Origin: Sphingobacterium sp. SRCM116780 | Lineage (GTDB): Bacteria; Bacteroidota; Bacteroidia; Sphingobacteriales; Sphingobacteriaceae | Direction: 5' to 3' | Assembly (NCBI RefSeq): GCF_021442025.1 | Contig: NZ_CP090446.1 | Location: 1,426,001 to 1,490,000 of the forward strand | Length of the DNA stretch: 64,000 bases | Shown here: positions 28,920 through 37,060 of the stretch, one piece after another | How the letters are laid out: each line of letters starts with the position of its first letter | Numbering within the stretch: the first letter of the stretch is position 1 | Made by a program: the position numbers and the translations under genes | Notes under the pieces: generated by a model | Databases searched by the model: none | What the model saw: the letters and a program-made list of their open reading frames with translations, nothing else | What the model was told of the DNA's origin: nothing

Positions 28920-28967
28920 GGTTTTGTACCTGCAGACAGCTAAATTCTTCAGTAATCTTACAATCAA

Positions 28968-29017
28968 AAGTCCTTGGAAGTCCATGTAAGTCCTTTAAAG
29001 TCCATAGAAGTGCCAAC
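28968..29017 (+). repeat. 10-bp tandem repeat, five units
   Basis: AAGTCC followed by four variable bases repeats five times with an exact 10-base period: AAGTCCTTGG, AAGTCCATGT, AAGTCCTTTA, AAGTCCATAG, AAGTGCCAAC. No gene overlaps it convincingly. Confidence 0.55.
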
Positions 29018-29462
29018 AATGTTCGGTACTTATTCGTATTTACTACGATATATCTACAGTTGTGTCTTACGTGTCAGTTGTTCTAGATTCATCCTATATG
29101 CTTACTACAGATGGCCATCAAGGGATACACGTATTAACGTAACATGCTTAACCTGCAGTTTATCTGTGTTAAGCATCTGCTATGATGGTTCTTCTCGAGA
29201 AAATGCTTTTACAACGCCTAGCATATGCTTTATCCTCACTTCATCCTCGACTCAGGAGTATGGATTTAGAAGTAACAATCAACTTGATTGGTACAATCCT
29301 GGATTGTAAATTTAGATAAAATCCATTTAATGATTGAAGAAGACAGAAGATCTATTGGATGCTCTTCTCTCAGAGATCTATATTTTCTATCAAAAGTGAG
29401 AAAAAGTGTTAAAGATTGTATTGATTTATAAAGCTATCTGATAGTTCAGTTATAGAAAGAAT
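29018..29462. other. intergenic, no gene seen
   Basis: About 440 bases between the tandem repeat and the old tRNA terminator. Open frames here look accidental and show no family motif. Confidence 0.4.
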
Positions 29463-29495
29463 AAAACCCGTTTCTATACAATAGAAACGGGTTTT
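29463..29495 (-). terminator. original tRNA-Met terminator, displaced
   Basis: A perfect 15-bp stem (AAAACCCGTTTCTAT / ATAGAAACGGGTTTT) with a 3-base loop lies just outside the partial tRNA copy. It was probably the terminator of the tRNA gene before the element inserted. Confidence 0.7.
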
Positions 29496-29501
29496 AAATC
29501 A

Positions 29502-29569
29502 AGTGCTCCCAACTGGGCTCGAACCAGTGACCAAAAGATTATGAGTCTTCTACTCTAACCAACTGAGCT
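29502..29569 (-). repeat. distal attachment site: tRNA-Met 3' fragment
   Basis: These 68 bases are identical to 38646-38713, which cover the 3' end of the tRNA-Met gene up to the D arm. The remaining 5' part of the tRNA is absent here (GCT-GCTAAT instead of GCT-ATAGGAGC), so this copy cannot make a tRNA. It is the far att site of the integrative element, next to the integrase. Confidence 0.9.
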
Positions 29570-29631
29570 GCTAATAATCAATCAGTTAATAGATGTTTAA
29601 AATAATGTGAGATATAATATGAGAAAATATT

Positions 29632-30747
29632 ATGTCTGAAATCCAAATAAAAGTATATAATCCCCAAGATTTAAAAAAGAGAGCGTTCATTATAATTAAG
29701 CACAATAATAAATGGATAAAAGAATATAATGGAAAGAAAATAGGTGTAGAAATAAAACCTAATTTGGCTTCAACTATTCGCAAAAGAACTTCATTATTAA
29801 ATGAATTGCTCTTTGAATTTAAGAAAGTAATCGAAAAAGGCGACTATCCACCAAAACAAATAAATCAAGTACTTTCAACAGAGTGTGCTTTAATAGAAGC
29901 ATTAAAACAGAAAAAACTATTAAATCTAAATCACAATTATATTAGGAATTTGAAAAGAGTTTGTGATGATTTCCTTCAATTTCTATCAAAAGACGAAAGG
30001 GAAGGAGAAATAAATAATATTGAACAATCTAAAATTCAGAATTTCCTTTTAAAATTCAATAGTTCAGGAACGTACTATATGAATAAAAGAAGAGATTTAG
30101 CAGTACTTTTTTCACAGGTTGATAAACAATTTGGGGTTGCTGTTCCCAATATAAAGAATACCAGTAGATTAAAGTCCAAGCCAAATTTGCATAAAATATA
30201 TACTGAAGAACAGCTTAAAAATGTTCTTCAGTATTTGAAAGTGAATCATTATAATTTATATCTATGCTGCCTTATTAGCTACTTTTCATTATTAAGACCA
30301 CATCAAGAAGTTCGTAAACTGACTAAGGGGCATTTTTATAATGATTTAACAGAAATTCATTTATCTCCTAAAGAAAACAAAAGTGGTAGACCTAGAATTG
30401 TTTTTGTACCTGATAATTTAAGAGACGAAATATTTTCCCTTATAAAGGGAATAGATGTAATTGATAATATCTTTTCTTTTACATGTACACCCTATAACGA
30501 AGCCTATTTTAGTACAGCTTGGACAAGATGTCATTCAAAAATGGTTAAATTGGGTATAGTTGAAAAGAACCACACTATCTATTCTTTTAGACATACGTCT
30601 GCTGTTAGTATTTATCGTAAAACAAAAGAAATACATTTATTACAGCAGATAATGGGACATTCAGATATGATAGTTACTTTAAAATATCTTAGGGGTTTAG
30701 GAGTTGTTGATAATGAGAGTATTAAAAATTATCTTTTTAAAATATAA
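29632..30747 (+). CDS. tyrosine integrase of the element
   Basis: The 371-aa site-specific recombinase has an N-terminal arm-binding part, a SAM-like core-binding domain (about 95-175) and a catalytic domain (about 190-371). Visible catalytic residues are R222 (LLRPHQE), R320 in YSFRHTSA, H343 in MGHSD and the nucleophile Y352 in LKYLRGL. The usual first His of the HxxR box is Tyr, as in many Bacteroidota integrases. It starts 62 bases inside the att repeat. It should catalyse integration and excision at the 68-bp tRNA repeat. Confidence 0.9.
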   Translation: MSEIQIKVYNPQDLKKRAFIIIKHNNKWIKEYNGKKIGVEIKPNLASTIRKRTSLLNELLFEFKKVIEKGDYPPKQINQVLSTECALIEALKQKKLLNLNHNYIRNLKRVCDDFLQFLSKDEREGEINNIEQSKIQNFLLKFNSSGTYYMNKRRDLAVLFSQVDKQFGVAVPNIKNTSRLKSKPNLHKIYTEEQLKNVLQYLKVNHYNLYLCCLISYFSLLRPHQEVRKLTKGHFYNDLTEIHLSPKENKSGRPRIVFVPDNLRDEIFSLIKGIDVIDNIFSFTCTPYNEAYFSTAWTRCHSKMVKLGIVEKNHTIYSFRHTSAVSIYRKTKEIHLLQQIMGHSDMIVTLKYLRGLGVVDNESIKNYLFKI

Positions 30748-30756
30748 GAACTCTAA

Positions 30757-31170
30757 TTAAATCCCAACCAAATGAAATGTAAAAGTTTCAGGATTATCTT
30801 TATAAGGTAAGTTTAGACTTTTTCTTATTTCTAAAATAAGCACTTTTAGTCTTGTATCATGCCCTTCTATAGAGAAATTAGGATTTGATATTCTAATTTC
30901 TCTATGGAATTCCATAAGTGCTGTAATGACATTTTGTGGAGCTATCAAACCAATAGTATTAACTGCATTTGCGAACCTTAAATTTGCTTTTGCTAAATCT
31001 TGTTTTATTGCAAGGTCAGATATTGAAGCTAATAGTTCCTGATAATGAGCTAAACGTTTCTGTTGTAAATAATCTCGCCTTTCTGCTCTTTTATTTAAAA
31101 TAAAACTAACAGTAGCTACAATTATACTAGCTGTAGCAGAAATAATAGCCACTAAAATAATAGGATTCAT
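30757..31170 (-). CDS. small membrane-anchored coiled protein, unknown
   Basis: The 137-aa protein has one N-terminal membrane helix (about 3-25) followed by a basic, helical, probably coiled-coil cytoplasmic part (NKRAERRDYLQQKRLAHYQELLA spans the start) and a C-terminal region without recognised motifs. It is the only minus-strand gene of the element, convergent with the integrase with only 9 bases between stops. I do not recognise a family. Position and build would suit an accessory or host-interaction role, but this is not supported further. Confidence 0.6.
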   Translation of the reverse strand: MNPIILVAIISATASIIVATVSFILNKRAERRDYLQQKRLAHYQELLASISDLAIKQDLAKANLRFANAVNTIGLIAPQNVITALMEFHREIRISNPNFSIEGHDTRLKVLILEIRKSLNLPYKDNPETFTFHLVGI

Positions 31171-31231
31171 AAATATATATTATATTGGATAATATTAAAA
31201 AACAATTTACAATAATTAAAATTTAAATGTA

Positions 31232-32086
31232 ATGATATTTTCAAAGAGTGATTTAGTTGGAAATGCTTTTATCAGTTATATTGAATTAACATCACGGGCA
31301 AATATTAAAATAGTAAAAGAAAATTTTAAAGAACTGTATACAGATGATTGGTATTCTATCGACTATAATGGATACAATGAGATGGCTTCATTTCGGGTAA
31401 AGTTACTTTCACTTAAGATTATTTTAGAACAGGCTTTGAAAAATAAAATATCATATTCCCTACATCAATTTATAAATGGAATAGAGTATGAGTTTATGAC
31501 AAATGAAACCGAATTATATCAAGTAGGGAAAAAAAGACACAATCTATTAATCAATAGGTTAACAAAATTAAAAAACAACTTTAAAATCGAGAATGACCTT
31601 TATATTCATAAAAATTCTTATATCCAAATAAATGGAATTGAATTAGAAAATTATAACAACCTTGAATCTAAAATTTCAGATTTCAATTGTATAAGCTATG
31701 GTTCGATTATGGAACTGCTACAAATAGAAGAGAACTATTCTAATCTAAGAGCCAAACTAGTTGGTTCAGAAATGCAGAAAGATAAATACTTAGCTATTTT
31801 AGACAAGATACTTTTTAAAATAGGTGCTGTTGATGAATTAGGAAACTGCTTGATGAATAATAGAGGGGGTATAAACAACCGTTCTATTTTATGGGCTATA
31901 AAAGATTTATTTTGTAGTGAGGGATTATTCTTTATTGGATTATCAGACCCTGAGTACATGCAAGCTCTTTGGAAATATATGGGTGGTCAAATCCCAATAC
32001 CTAAAAAAAGGCATAAAATAAACAATTCTACTAAGAAAGATAATGACACATTTATAAGAAAACAATTCACTGAATTTTTTAAATAA
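31232..32086 (+). CDS. unknown element protein (284 aa)
   Basis: The 284-aa product is largely alpha-helical, soluble and Asn/Lys/Ile-rich. The C-terminal third has a helical region with ILDKILFKIGAVDELGN and WAIKDLFCSEGLFFIG, and a basic stretch KKRHKINNSTKK near the end. I do not recognise a family. It lies between the integrase and the SF3 helicase on the same strand. A replication-accessory or regulatory role is possible. Confidence 0.65.
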   Translation: MIFSKSDLVGNAFISYIELTSRANIKIVKENFKELYTDDWYSIDYNGYNEMASFRVKLLSLKIILEQALKNKISYSLHQFINGIEYEFMTNETELYQVGKKRHNLLINRLTKLKNNFKIENDLYIHKNSYIQINGIELENYNNLESKISDFNCISYGSIMELLQIEENYSNLRAKLVGSEMQKDKYLAILDKILFKIGAVDELGNCLMNNRGGINNRSILWAIKDLFCSEGLFFIGLSDPEYMQALWKYMGGQIPIPKKRHKINNSTKKDNDTFIRKQFTEFFK

Positions 32087-32101
32087 TATATCTCTAATTT
32101 T

Positions 32102-32121
32102 TAACTGCGACTAACTGCGAC
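32102..32121 (+). repeat. tandem pair TAACTGCGAC, possible iterons
   Basis: The decamer TAACTGCGAC occurs twice back to back, about 80 bases before the helicase gene. GC-containing repeats stand out in this AT-rich stretch. They could be binding sites for a replication or regulatory protein. Confidence 0.35.
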
Positions 32122-32201
32122 CAAGATTCTAATATCTTTAAATTTCTTCATTGTTTTGTGGCAACAAGACGAATAAACTTCTTGTGTTATAATTTAAACG
32201 T

Positions 32202-33683
32202 ATGTTAGAATTAAAATTCAACAACTTAACAAAAATCAATAAAGAGGGCATCAAAGGTTATTCTATTTGGGCTTTTGACAAAAAAGGTGTAGTAAGTATT
32301 TATCGAAATGGATTATTAGAGTTCCTAAAGGAAAATGGTTTCTATAAAAAGCAGTTGCCAAACAAGAGCTATTTGTTTTATAGGAAAGATGCACATATCA
32401 TTACAGCTTACACTCATACAGAAATAAGAGAGTTTGTTGTAAAATATATCGAAGAAAATAATTTGAGATATAAAATTAATTATGGCTCTTCGAATACTTT
32501 AGTTACTCTAGAGCAGTTAAAAGAAATACTACTGCGAAATATAGATGCTGTATTTCACCCAAACTTTTTAGGTAGTATGGATATACTTCCATTTGAAATA
32601 GTCCGAGATAAGATAAACGAATCTTATGTGCCGTTCAGAAATGTTGTCATAAAAATAACAGCAGATAGCATAGAAGAGGTGAGTTATACAGATTTGGGAG
32701 AGAAAGTGTTCTATTCTACTCAAATTATTCAACATGATTTTGAGTATACCGAAAAATGGAAGTGTTCTATATTTGGAGATTATATTAAAAACATAACGAA
32801 CGATACTAAGGAAAGGAAAAATGCCTTTAGAAGTGCAATGGGTTATTTATTGCATAGACATAATGATGTCAGCAATGCACAAGCAATAATATTATACGAT
32901 GAAGTCATGTCAGGGAGAAATATACCAGAAGGTGGAACAGGGAAAGGGTTGTTTGCACAAGCCATACGTCAGGTCGTTAAAGGTTTTGTTCAAATAAATG
33001 GAAAGAATGCGAAATTGACATCGCAGTTTGCGTTTCAACAGATAAAGGAAGATACAGATGTTGTTTTTATCGACGATGTATCTACAAATTTTGATATTGA
33101 CGGTCTTAACTCTGTTTTATCAGAAGGTATCAATGTAGAGAAAAAATTCAGGGATATTATCGAATTGCCCAAAGAAGAAACCCCAAAGTTCATTGTCAGC
33201 TCTAACCATATCTTATCCTACGAAGGTTCCACTAGAGAAAGAAGGCAATATATACTTCAATTCTCCTCATTCTACAAAGATAAGTACAGAGAAGGTAATC
33301 TAAAGCCTATAATTAGCGAACATAAAAGTCGTTTCTTTACTGAAGATTGGGATACATCTGAATGGAATAAATTTTTTTCGTTTATGATGAATTGCATCAA
33401 ATTTTACCTTATACATGGTTTAGTAAAAACTCCTCGACTTAATTTTAAAAAGAATGCTTTTATTCAAAAGTATGGTATTGATATGTACTTATATTTTGAG
33501 CAGTTATCATTTACAAGCACTCAAGAGTACAGTACAAAGGAAATGTACAAAGAATATGTAGATGATGATAAAAGTCCTGAAATTCAGCAAAGAGGTTTTA
33601 CAAATGCCTTAAAATCATACTTGCAAGATAACAACATGGAGTGCAAATTAATGAAGAAAGGAATCCTCAAAATTTTATCGTGA
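32202..33683 (+). CDS. SF3 (P4/D5-like) helicase, replication protein of the element
   Basis: The 493-aa protein has an N-terminal region of about 200 residues without clear primase motifs and a helicase core (about 215-400). The core shows Walker A EGGTGKGLF (near 243-250), Walker B VVFIDDVSTNF (near 286-296), motif C KFIVSSNH and the sensor-like RERRQY. This is the arrangement of phage/plasmid primase-helicases of the DUF5906/P4 type. A winged-helix-like C-terminus with QQRGFTNALKSYL follows. It probably unwinds the element's origin for autonomous or satellite-like replication. Its stop lies within a large inverted repeat, a candidate origin or terminator. Confidence 0.85.
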   Translation: MLELKFNNLTKINKEGIKGYSIWAFDKKGVVSIYRNGLLEFLKENGFYKKQLPNKSYLFYRKDAHIITAYTHTEIREFVVKYIEENNLRYKINYGSSNTLVTLEQLKEILLRNIDAVFHPNFLGSMDILPFEIVRDKINESYVPFRNVVIKITADSIEEVSYTDLGEKVFYSTQIIQHDFEYTEKWKCSIFGDYIKNITNDTKERKNAFRSAMGYLLHRHNDVSNAQAIILYDEVMSGRNIPEGGTGKGLFAQAIRQVVKGFVQINGKNAKLTSQFAFQQIKEDTDVVFIDDVSTNFDIDGLNSVLSEGINVEKKFRDIIELPKEETPKFIVSSNHILSYEGSTRERRQYILQFSSFYKDKYREGNLKPIISEHKSRFFTEDWDTSEWNKFFSFMMNCIKFYLIHGLVKTPRLNFKKNAFIQKYGIDMYLYFEQLSFTSTQEYSTKEMYKEYVDDDKSPEIQQRGFTNALKSYLQDNNMECKLMKKGILKILS

Positions 33684-33774
33684 TTTAAGATTTAAGTTTT
33701 CTATATAACAGGGGGCTATAGGTAAGAAAAAAGAATATACCCCTATATTATAAAGAAAACTTAAATCTTAAATC
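33682..33774. other. 21-bp perfect inverted repeat at the helicase 3' end
   Basis: A perfect 21-bp arm starting GATTTAAGATTTAAG at 33682-33702 pairs with 33754-33774. The 51-base interior carries a further imperfect stem (AACAGGGG versus CCCCTATATT). It overlaps the helicase stop codon. It may be a terminator without a typical T-run, or a replication origin recognised by the helicase. Confidence 0.6.
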
Positions 33775-34178
33775 CAAATTCATTTGTGTTTATATGTACA
33801 AGCTCACGTTAGAAATTGAGCTCATTTGAACCAAATGTTGATTATACATGTATATAATATATAGTTTTTTATAAGATTCTATGGAATAATACCAATCAAT
33901 ATTAATTAGAATTCAGGGATTATAGATACAAATGCAAGATATAAATATTGTTCTTTTCTTTTTATAAGGGTCAATATTCACATGTTTCAAGAACATTATC
34001 CCTTTTAAGAGAATGAAATAGACTTTAATTAATACACTCTTTTCAGGCAGATATAATATAAAACAATTAGAGAACATTTACACAGCAGTACCACATCATA
34101 ATAAACCACCCCCTAAGTTTTGGTGGGTTAGAATACCCCGCCATCGAATTATGGTATTATAATTTAAAACTTAAAAAA
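33775..34178. other. noncoding region upstream of small protein
   Basis: About 400 very AT-rich bases without a gene. Near 34107-34132, ACCACC faces GGTGG as a small hairpin. The last 25 bases carry TATTATAATTTAAAAC, matching TTATAATTTAAACG directly before the helicase start, so both genes may share a promoter motif. Confidence 0.5.
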
Positions 34179-34508
34179 ATGGCAGTTACTGTAGTAGATT
34201 TAAAAAAAAGAGTTAAAGAAGATGGAACAGATTTCTTTCTTTTAGTGTTGCAAGGTCAACCAGAAATAGTTAAAAGTCAAAGTGGCAAGTCTTATATGAA
34301 CGCACGAAGAACCTCTGTCTCAACGACATTTAACGAACAAACGTGTAAAGATTTGATAGGAACAAAATTTACTGGCACAATTAAAAAGGTTGAATGTGGA
34401 GTATATGAATATATTGTTCCTGAAAGTGGTGAAGTTATTAAGCTTGATTTCCGATATGAGTATTATGAAGATAGTACAATGGAAGAAGCTGTATTCGAAA
34501 CGGTATAA
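34179..34508 (+). CDS. small soluble protein, possibly ssDNA-binding (109 aa)
   Basis: The 109-aa acidic protein is predicted to be mostly beta-strand: VVDLKKRV, FFLLVLQG, KSYMNARRTSVSTTF, GTKFTGTIKKVECG, YEYIVPES, VIKLDFRYEYYED. Size and strand pattern with Tyr/Phe residues recall OB-fold single-strand DNA-binding proteins of small phages and satellites, but I see no diagnostic motif. It has its own promoter-like motif and an intrinsic terminator (34514-34541), so it is probably expressed strongly and separately. Confidence 0.65.
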   Translation: MAVTVVDLKKRVKEDGTDFFLLVLQGQPEIVKSQSGKSYMNARRTSVSTTFNEQTCKDLIGTKFTGTIKKVECGVYEYIVPESGEVIKLDFRYEYYEDSTMEEAVFETV

Positions 34509-34513
34509 TTGTA

Positions 34514-34541
34514 TGGTGCAAGAGCTAAAATTCTTGCACCA
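34514..34541 (+). terminator. terminator after 109-aa gene
   Basis: TGGTGCAAGA and TCTTGCACCA form a perfect 10-bp stem with an 8-base loop five bases after the stop codon, followed by TTTAAATTT. Confidence 0.75.
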
Positions 34542-34557
34542 TTTAAATTTGAATTTA

Positions 34558-34821
34558 ATGAAACGACTTAAAACTGCTACTTGTCTTTTAGTTGACCAAA
34601 ATGGCAAATTATTTAGAAAAAAGTGTCCTTTTCAAGTTAAATGGAAACGACATGATTTAAATACATCTATTTTGATTGTGAAACGAATTATTATTGATGA
34701 TGACAATATTATTTTATATGATATAGAAGGTGAGATTAAACCACATGTTGATTATGATATAGTTTCTGAATGTAAATTTGTATATAGAATAAGAAATTTC
34801 GTATTATTGTGTCAGAATTAA
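34558..34821 (+). CDS. small basic protein, unknown (87 aa)
   Basis: I use the ATG at 34558 because upstream in-frame ATGs lie within the preceding gene or its terminator hairpin. The 87-aa product starts MKRLKTATCLLVDQNGKLFR and continues with strands ILIVKRIIIDDDN, IILYDIEGE and KFVYRIRNFVLL. It is basic at the N-terminus and has no membrane helix. I do not recognise it. It may be cotranscribed at low level by read-through of the terminator. Confidence 0.45.
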   Translation: MKRLKTATCLLVDQNGKLFRKKCPFQVKWKRHDLNTSILIVKRIIIDDDNIILYDIEGEIKPHVDYDIVSECKFVYRIRNFVLLCQN

Positions 34822-34935
34822 CAAAAATTTAAAAGTAATTTTCAAAAAAGAAATAGTAGTAAATAACATATAAAAACGTTATCTAAAGTTCTTAATAGTA
34901 GAGAAAACCTAGGAAATTTTCAAATGCACATTAAG

Positions 34936-35046
34936 GACAGCTAGAGTAACGTTCTGCGCATAAAAGCGTGGGGCGTAGTCTATCTGTTTGTGCAGGGTCT
35001 CCTAGGTACCTCTCTCAACAGCTCTAGGTTATAGTCCCACGCTTTT
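34936..35046 (+). ncRNA. structured intergenic element, candidate RNA or origin
   Basis: Within an AT-rich element this stretch is clearly richer in G and C. The arm AAAAGCGTGGG (34962-34972) pairs perfectly with CCCACGCTTTT (35036-35046) around a 63-base interior and runs into a T-rich tail. A second, mutually exclusive pairing is possible: GGAC..CTAGAG (34936-34946) with CTCTAG..GTCC (35023-35037). Alternative stems of this kind are typical of attenuators, regulatory RNAs or replication-origin structures. No flanking gene explains it. Confidence 0.5.
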
Positions 35047-35101
35047 ATTCTTTAATCTAATCAACATATGGGATAGTGTTGAGCCATATATAAACTATTT
35101 T

Positions 35102-35617
35102 ATGGATACTAATAATCCGATTCTACTAGAAACTCATGCAACAGACTACATAGGTTATTTTACTTATGCCTATAATATGAGATTTGGCGACTCAAGAAAA
35201 ATATTTGATAAAGTAAGTAATTCTAACATCTGTAACGAATTGCTAGTAAATGCTGTAAGTTTAAAGGTTGTTCCATCTGGAAACGAAATTGTACGAATTG
35301 TAACTTCAAGCAGATACTTTATGCTTTCTATACCAGAAACTGTTTGTCTTGCATCTTTTATTGTGGTGAAGAAGTTAATGGAACAAATAAATAAATCTCC
35401 ATTATATACATCTTACGAGTGGACAATCCAAAGAGAATATCAGTTCACAGAGTTATGTTTAAGCATTATTGTGCGATGCGATAAGTTAAAAATTCATTCA
35501 AATAAGGAAAGCTTTTTCGATTACTTTTTAAAATCTACCATTAAAACTCATGAAGCTAAAGAAAGAGAAAGATGGTCAGATGAAGATTTTGATAGTGATA
35601 TGGGATGGATTCAGTAA
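35102..35617 (+). CDS. unknown element protein (171 aa)
   Basis: The 171-aa soluble protein has no recognised domain. It is helix/strand mixed, with SRYFMLSIPETVCLASFIVVKKLMEQI in the middle and an acidic end (EDFDSDMGWIQ). It begins a run of three same-strand genes (35102-36562) between the structured segment and radC. The short gaps (30 and 15 bases) suggest one transcript. Function unknown; cargo or host-interaction roles are possible. Confidence 0.6.
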   Translation: MDTNNPILLETHATDYIGYFTYAYNMRFGDSRKIFDKVSNSNICNELLVNAVSLKVVPSGNEIVRIVTSSRYFMLSIPETVCLASFIVVKKLMEQINKSPLYTSYEWTIQREYQFTELCLSIIVRCDKLKIHSNKESFFDYFLKSTIKTHEAKERERWSDEDFDSDMGWIQ

Positions 35618-35647
35618 AATTTAATATGCAAAATAAGTCATAAAGAA

Positions 35648-36055
35648 ATGGAAAATAAAAAAACTAGGAATAATCTTATTGGCATATGGTTAATTATTGG
35701 TTGTGTAAGTATTGTATTTGGATTTATTACATCTAAAATGGATAGACTACAGTGGTTACCATTGGGAGGAATGAATAATTTTTATTACGTTCTTACATTA
35801 GCACTGTCAGTATTAATTTATATAACAATAGATATAATTTTTGAAACGAAATTTGCAACCCTTATTGCAACTTTATTGGTTTCTATAATTTTACTTGCAA
35901 TGATTTGTGGGATAGTATTTCCAGAGTGCGCAGATAGCTGGACAGGTGACAGACCTCCTTGTGAATTCAATATAAACCTAGCTTCAATAATAGGTGGAAT
36001 TGGAAGCTGTGTTTTAGGTATGTTAATTGGAAGTAGATTACTTTCAAAAGACTAA
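35648..36055 (+). CDS. small polytopic membrane protein, unknown
   Basis: The 135-aa protein has four predicted membrane helices (about 9-27, 40-60, 68-88 and 110-130). The loop before the last helix carries two cysteines and a GDRPPCEFN stretch. No family recognised. It lies between two unknown genes and probably functions with the single-pass protein encoded 15 bases downstream. Confidence 0.65.
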   Translation: MENKKTRNNLIGIWLIIGCVSIVFGFITSKMDRLQWLPLGGMNNFYYVLTLALSVLIYITIDIIFETKFATLIATLLVSIILLAMICGIVFPECADSWTGDRPPCEFNINLASIIGGIGSCVLGMLIGSRLLSKD

Positions 36056-36070
36056 TAATGAAAATGATAT

Positions 36071-36562
36071 ATGAAAGAAAAAATGTCTATAATTAAATAT
36101 GCAATAATAGGAATTATTACAATAATAGTAATAATTGGTACAAGCGACTTAATAAAGTCTGGTGATATAGGACAAACAAATAGCGCTTATAAAATAGCTT
36201 CTGACGACAAAAGTAGAAAGGAAAATGAGGAGAAAATTAAATTGTCTCAAAAAAAGTTAAATAAGCCTATTTCTAACTCTATCAAGGCAAGATTAAAAAC
36301 AAAAGATTTTGAAAATTTAGGATTCTTTTATGACCCTTTTGAAAATACAAGTCGTGTAGATATTTCAGGCTTGATAGACCTAGAAAGGTTAACTCAAAAA
36401 GAAATTGGGTTAATTTTGTCATCTGCTGATGAACTAGCTATCAAATTAGGGAGTTATTTGACTTATGTATCAAAGGTTAATAATATAAAATCTAAACATA
36501 AAATAATTGATTTAGCTACAGATTTCGTTATTGTAGAAGCTTACAGAGAATTTGGTGAATAA
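36071..36562 (+). CDS. single-pass membrane protein, unknown
   Basis: The 163-aa protein has one N-terminal membrane helix (about 7-27) and a Lys/Ser-rich linker, then a helical domain with LKTKDFENLGFFYDPF and LTQKEIGLILSSADELAIKLG. The layout would place the soluble part outside the cytoplasm or, if the helix is reversed, inside. No family recognised. It is 15 bases from the four-helix membrane protein and 9 bases from radC. Confidence 0.6.
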   Translation: MKEKMSIIKYAIIGIITIIVIIGTSDLIKSGDIGQTNSAYKIASDDKSRKENEEKIKLSQKKLNKPISNSIKARLKTKDFENLGFFYDPFENTSRVDISGLIDLERLTQKEIGLILSSADELAIKLGSYLTYVSKVNNIKSKHKIIDLATDFVIVEAYREFGE

Positions 36563-36571
36563 AAATTAAAT

Positions 36572-37024
36572 ATGAATATATCAGAAGTAACAGTTTCATT
36601 TAAGCCTAGAATCAGGGCAGATGAAAGAACAATAGTTAAAAGCTCTAAAGATGCCTTTAGAGCTTTTCTTTTTAAATGGGATAAAGGTTTGATAGCTTAT
36701 CAAGAAGAATTTAAGGTCATGCTATTAAATAGTGCCAATCAAGTTATAGGTATTTTAGATTTAGCTAAAGGTGCGATGGATTCAGTACAGGTAGATGCAA
36801 AAATTATATTTTCTACTGCTTTAAAAGCGTCAGCTAGAAAAATCATACTTGCGCATAATCATCCTTCTGAAAATCTTATTCCTAGTATAGCAGATAAAAA
36901 ATTAACATCTAAAATTATAGAAGCTGGTAAACTGCTAGATATTGAAGTTTGTGACCACCTTATTATCTCAGCTAATAAATATTACAGTTTTGGGATCAAG
37001 ATGAATTGTTGGGGGGAATATTAA
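36572..37024 (+). CDS. radC: RadC-like JAB/MPN protein, C-terminus altered by IS
   Basis: The 150-aa protein is the short RadC form common on mobile elements. It shows EEFKVMLLNSANQVIG, ASARKIILAHNHPSENLIPS and SIADKKLT, i.e. the JAMM metal-binding HNHP and the later Asp. Residues up to YYSF (F140) are native; the following GIKMNCWGEY is encoded by the inverted repeat of the inserted IS. The original ending is on the other side of the IS at 38424-38450 and would read VDGREM-stop. The core domain is intact, so the protein may still work. Molecular function of RadC-type proteins remains uncertain. Confidence 0.85.
   Translation: MNISEVTVSFKPRIRADERTIVKSSKDAFRAFLFKWDKGLIAYQEEFKVMLLNSANQVIGILDLAKGAMDSVQVDAKIIFSTALKASARKIILAHNHPSENLIPSIADKKLTSKIIEAGKLLDIEVCDHLIISANKYYSFGIKMNCWGEY
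36986..36991 (+). repeat. target duplication AGTTTT, left of IS
   Basis: AGTTTT directly precedes the IS left end GGGATCA and recurs directly after the right end at 38424-38429. Because both IS ends can also be read as TGGGATCA, the duplication may equally be scored as GTTT. Confidence 0.6.
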
Positions 37025-37060
37025 AAATTTGTTAGTTTAGCATTTTAAATACAATATACT

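Noticed and set aside
28968-29017. CRISPR array
   Set aside because: The repeat unit is only 10 bases with 4-base variable parts, and no cas gene is nearby.
28974-29309. 111-codon open frame after the IS relic
   Set aside because: Composition is atypical (many Cys/Tyr/Ser), it starts within the tandem repeat, and no domain is visible; probably a chance frame.
29502-29569. Second functional tRNA-Met gene
   Set aside because: Only the 3' part matches; the 5' acceptor strand is replaced by unrelated sequence, so no cloverleaf can form.
34390-34557. Longer N-terminus for the 87-aa gene
   Set aside because: It would overlap the 109-aa gene in another frame and run through an intrinsic terminator; the ATG at 34558 is more plausible.
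34936-35046. Retron msr-msd RNA
   Set aside because: The structure is suggestive, but no reverse transcriptase gene is present in the element.
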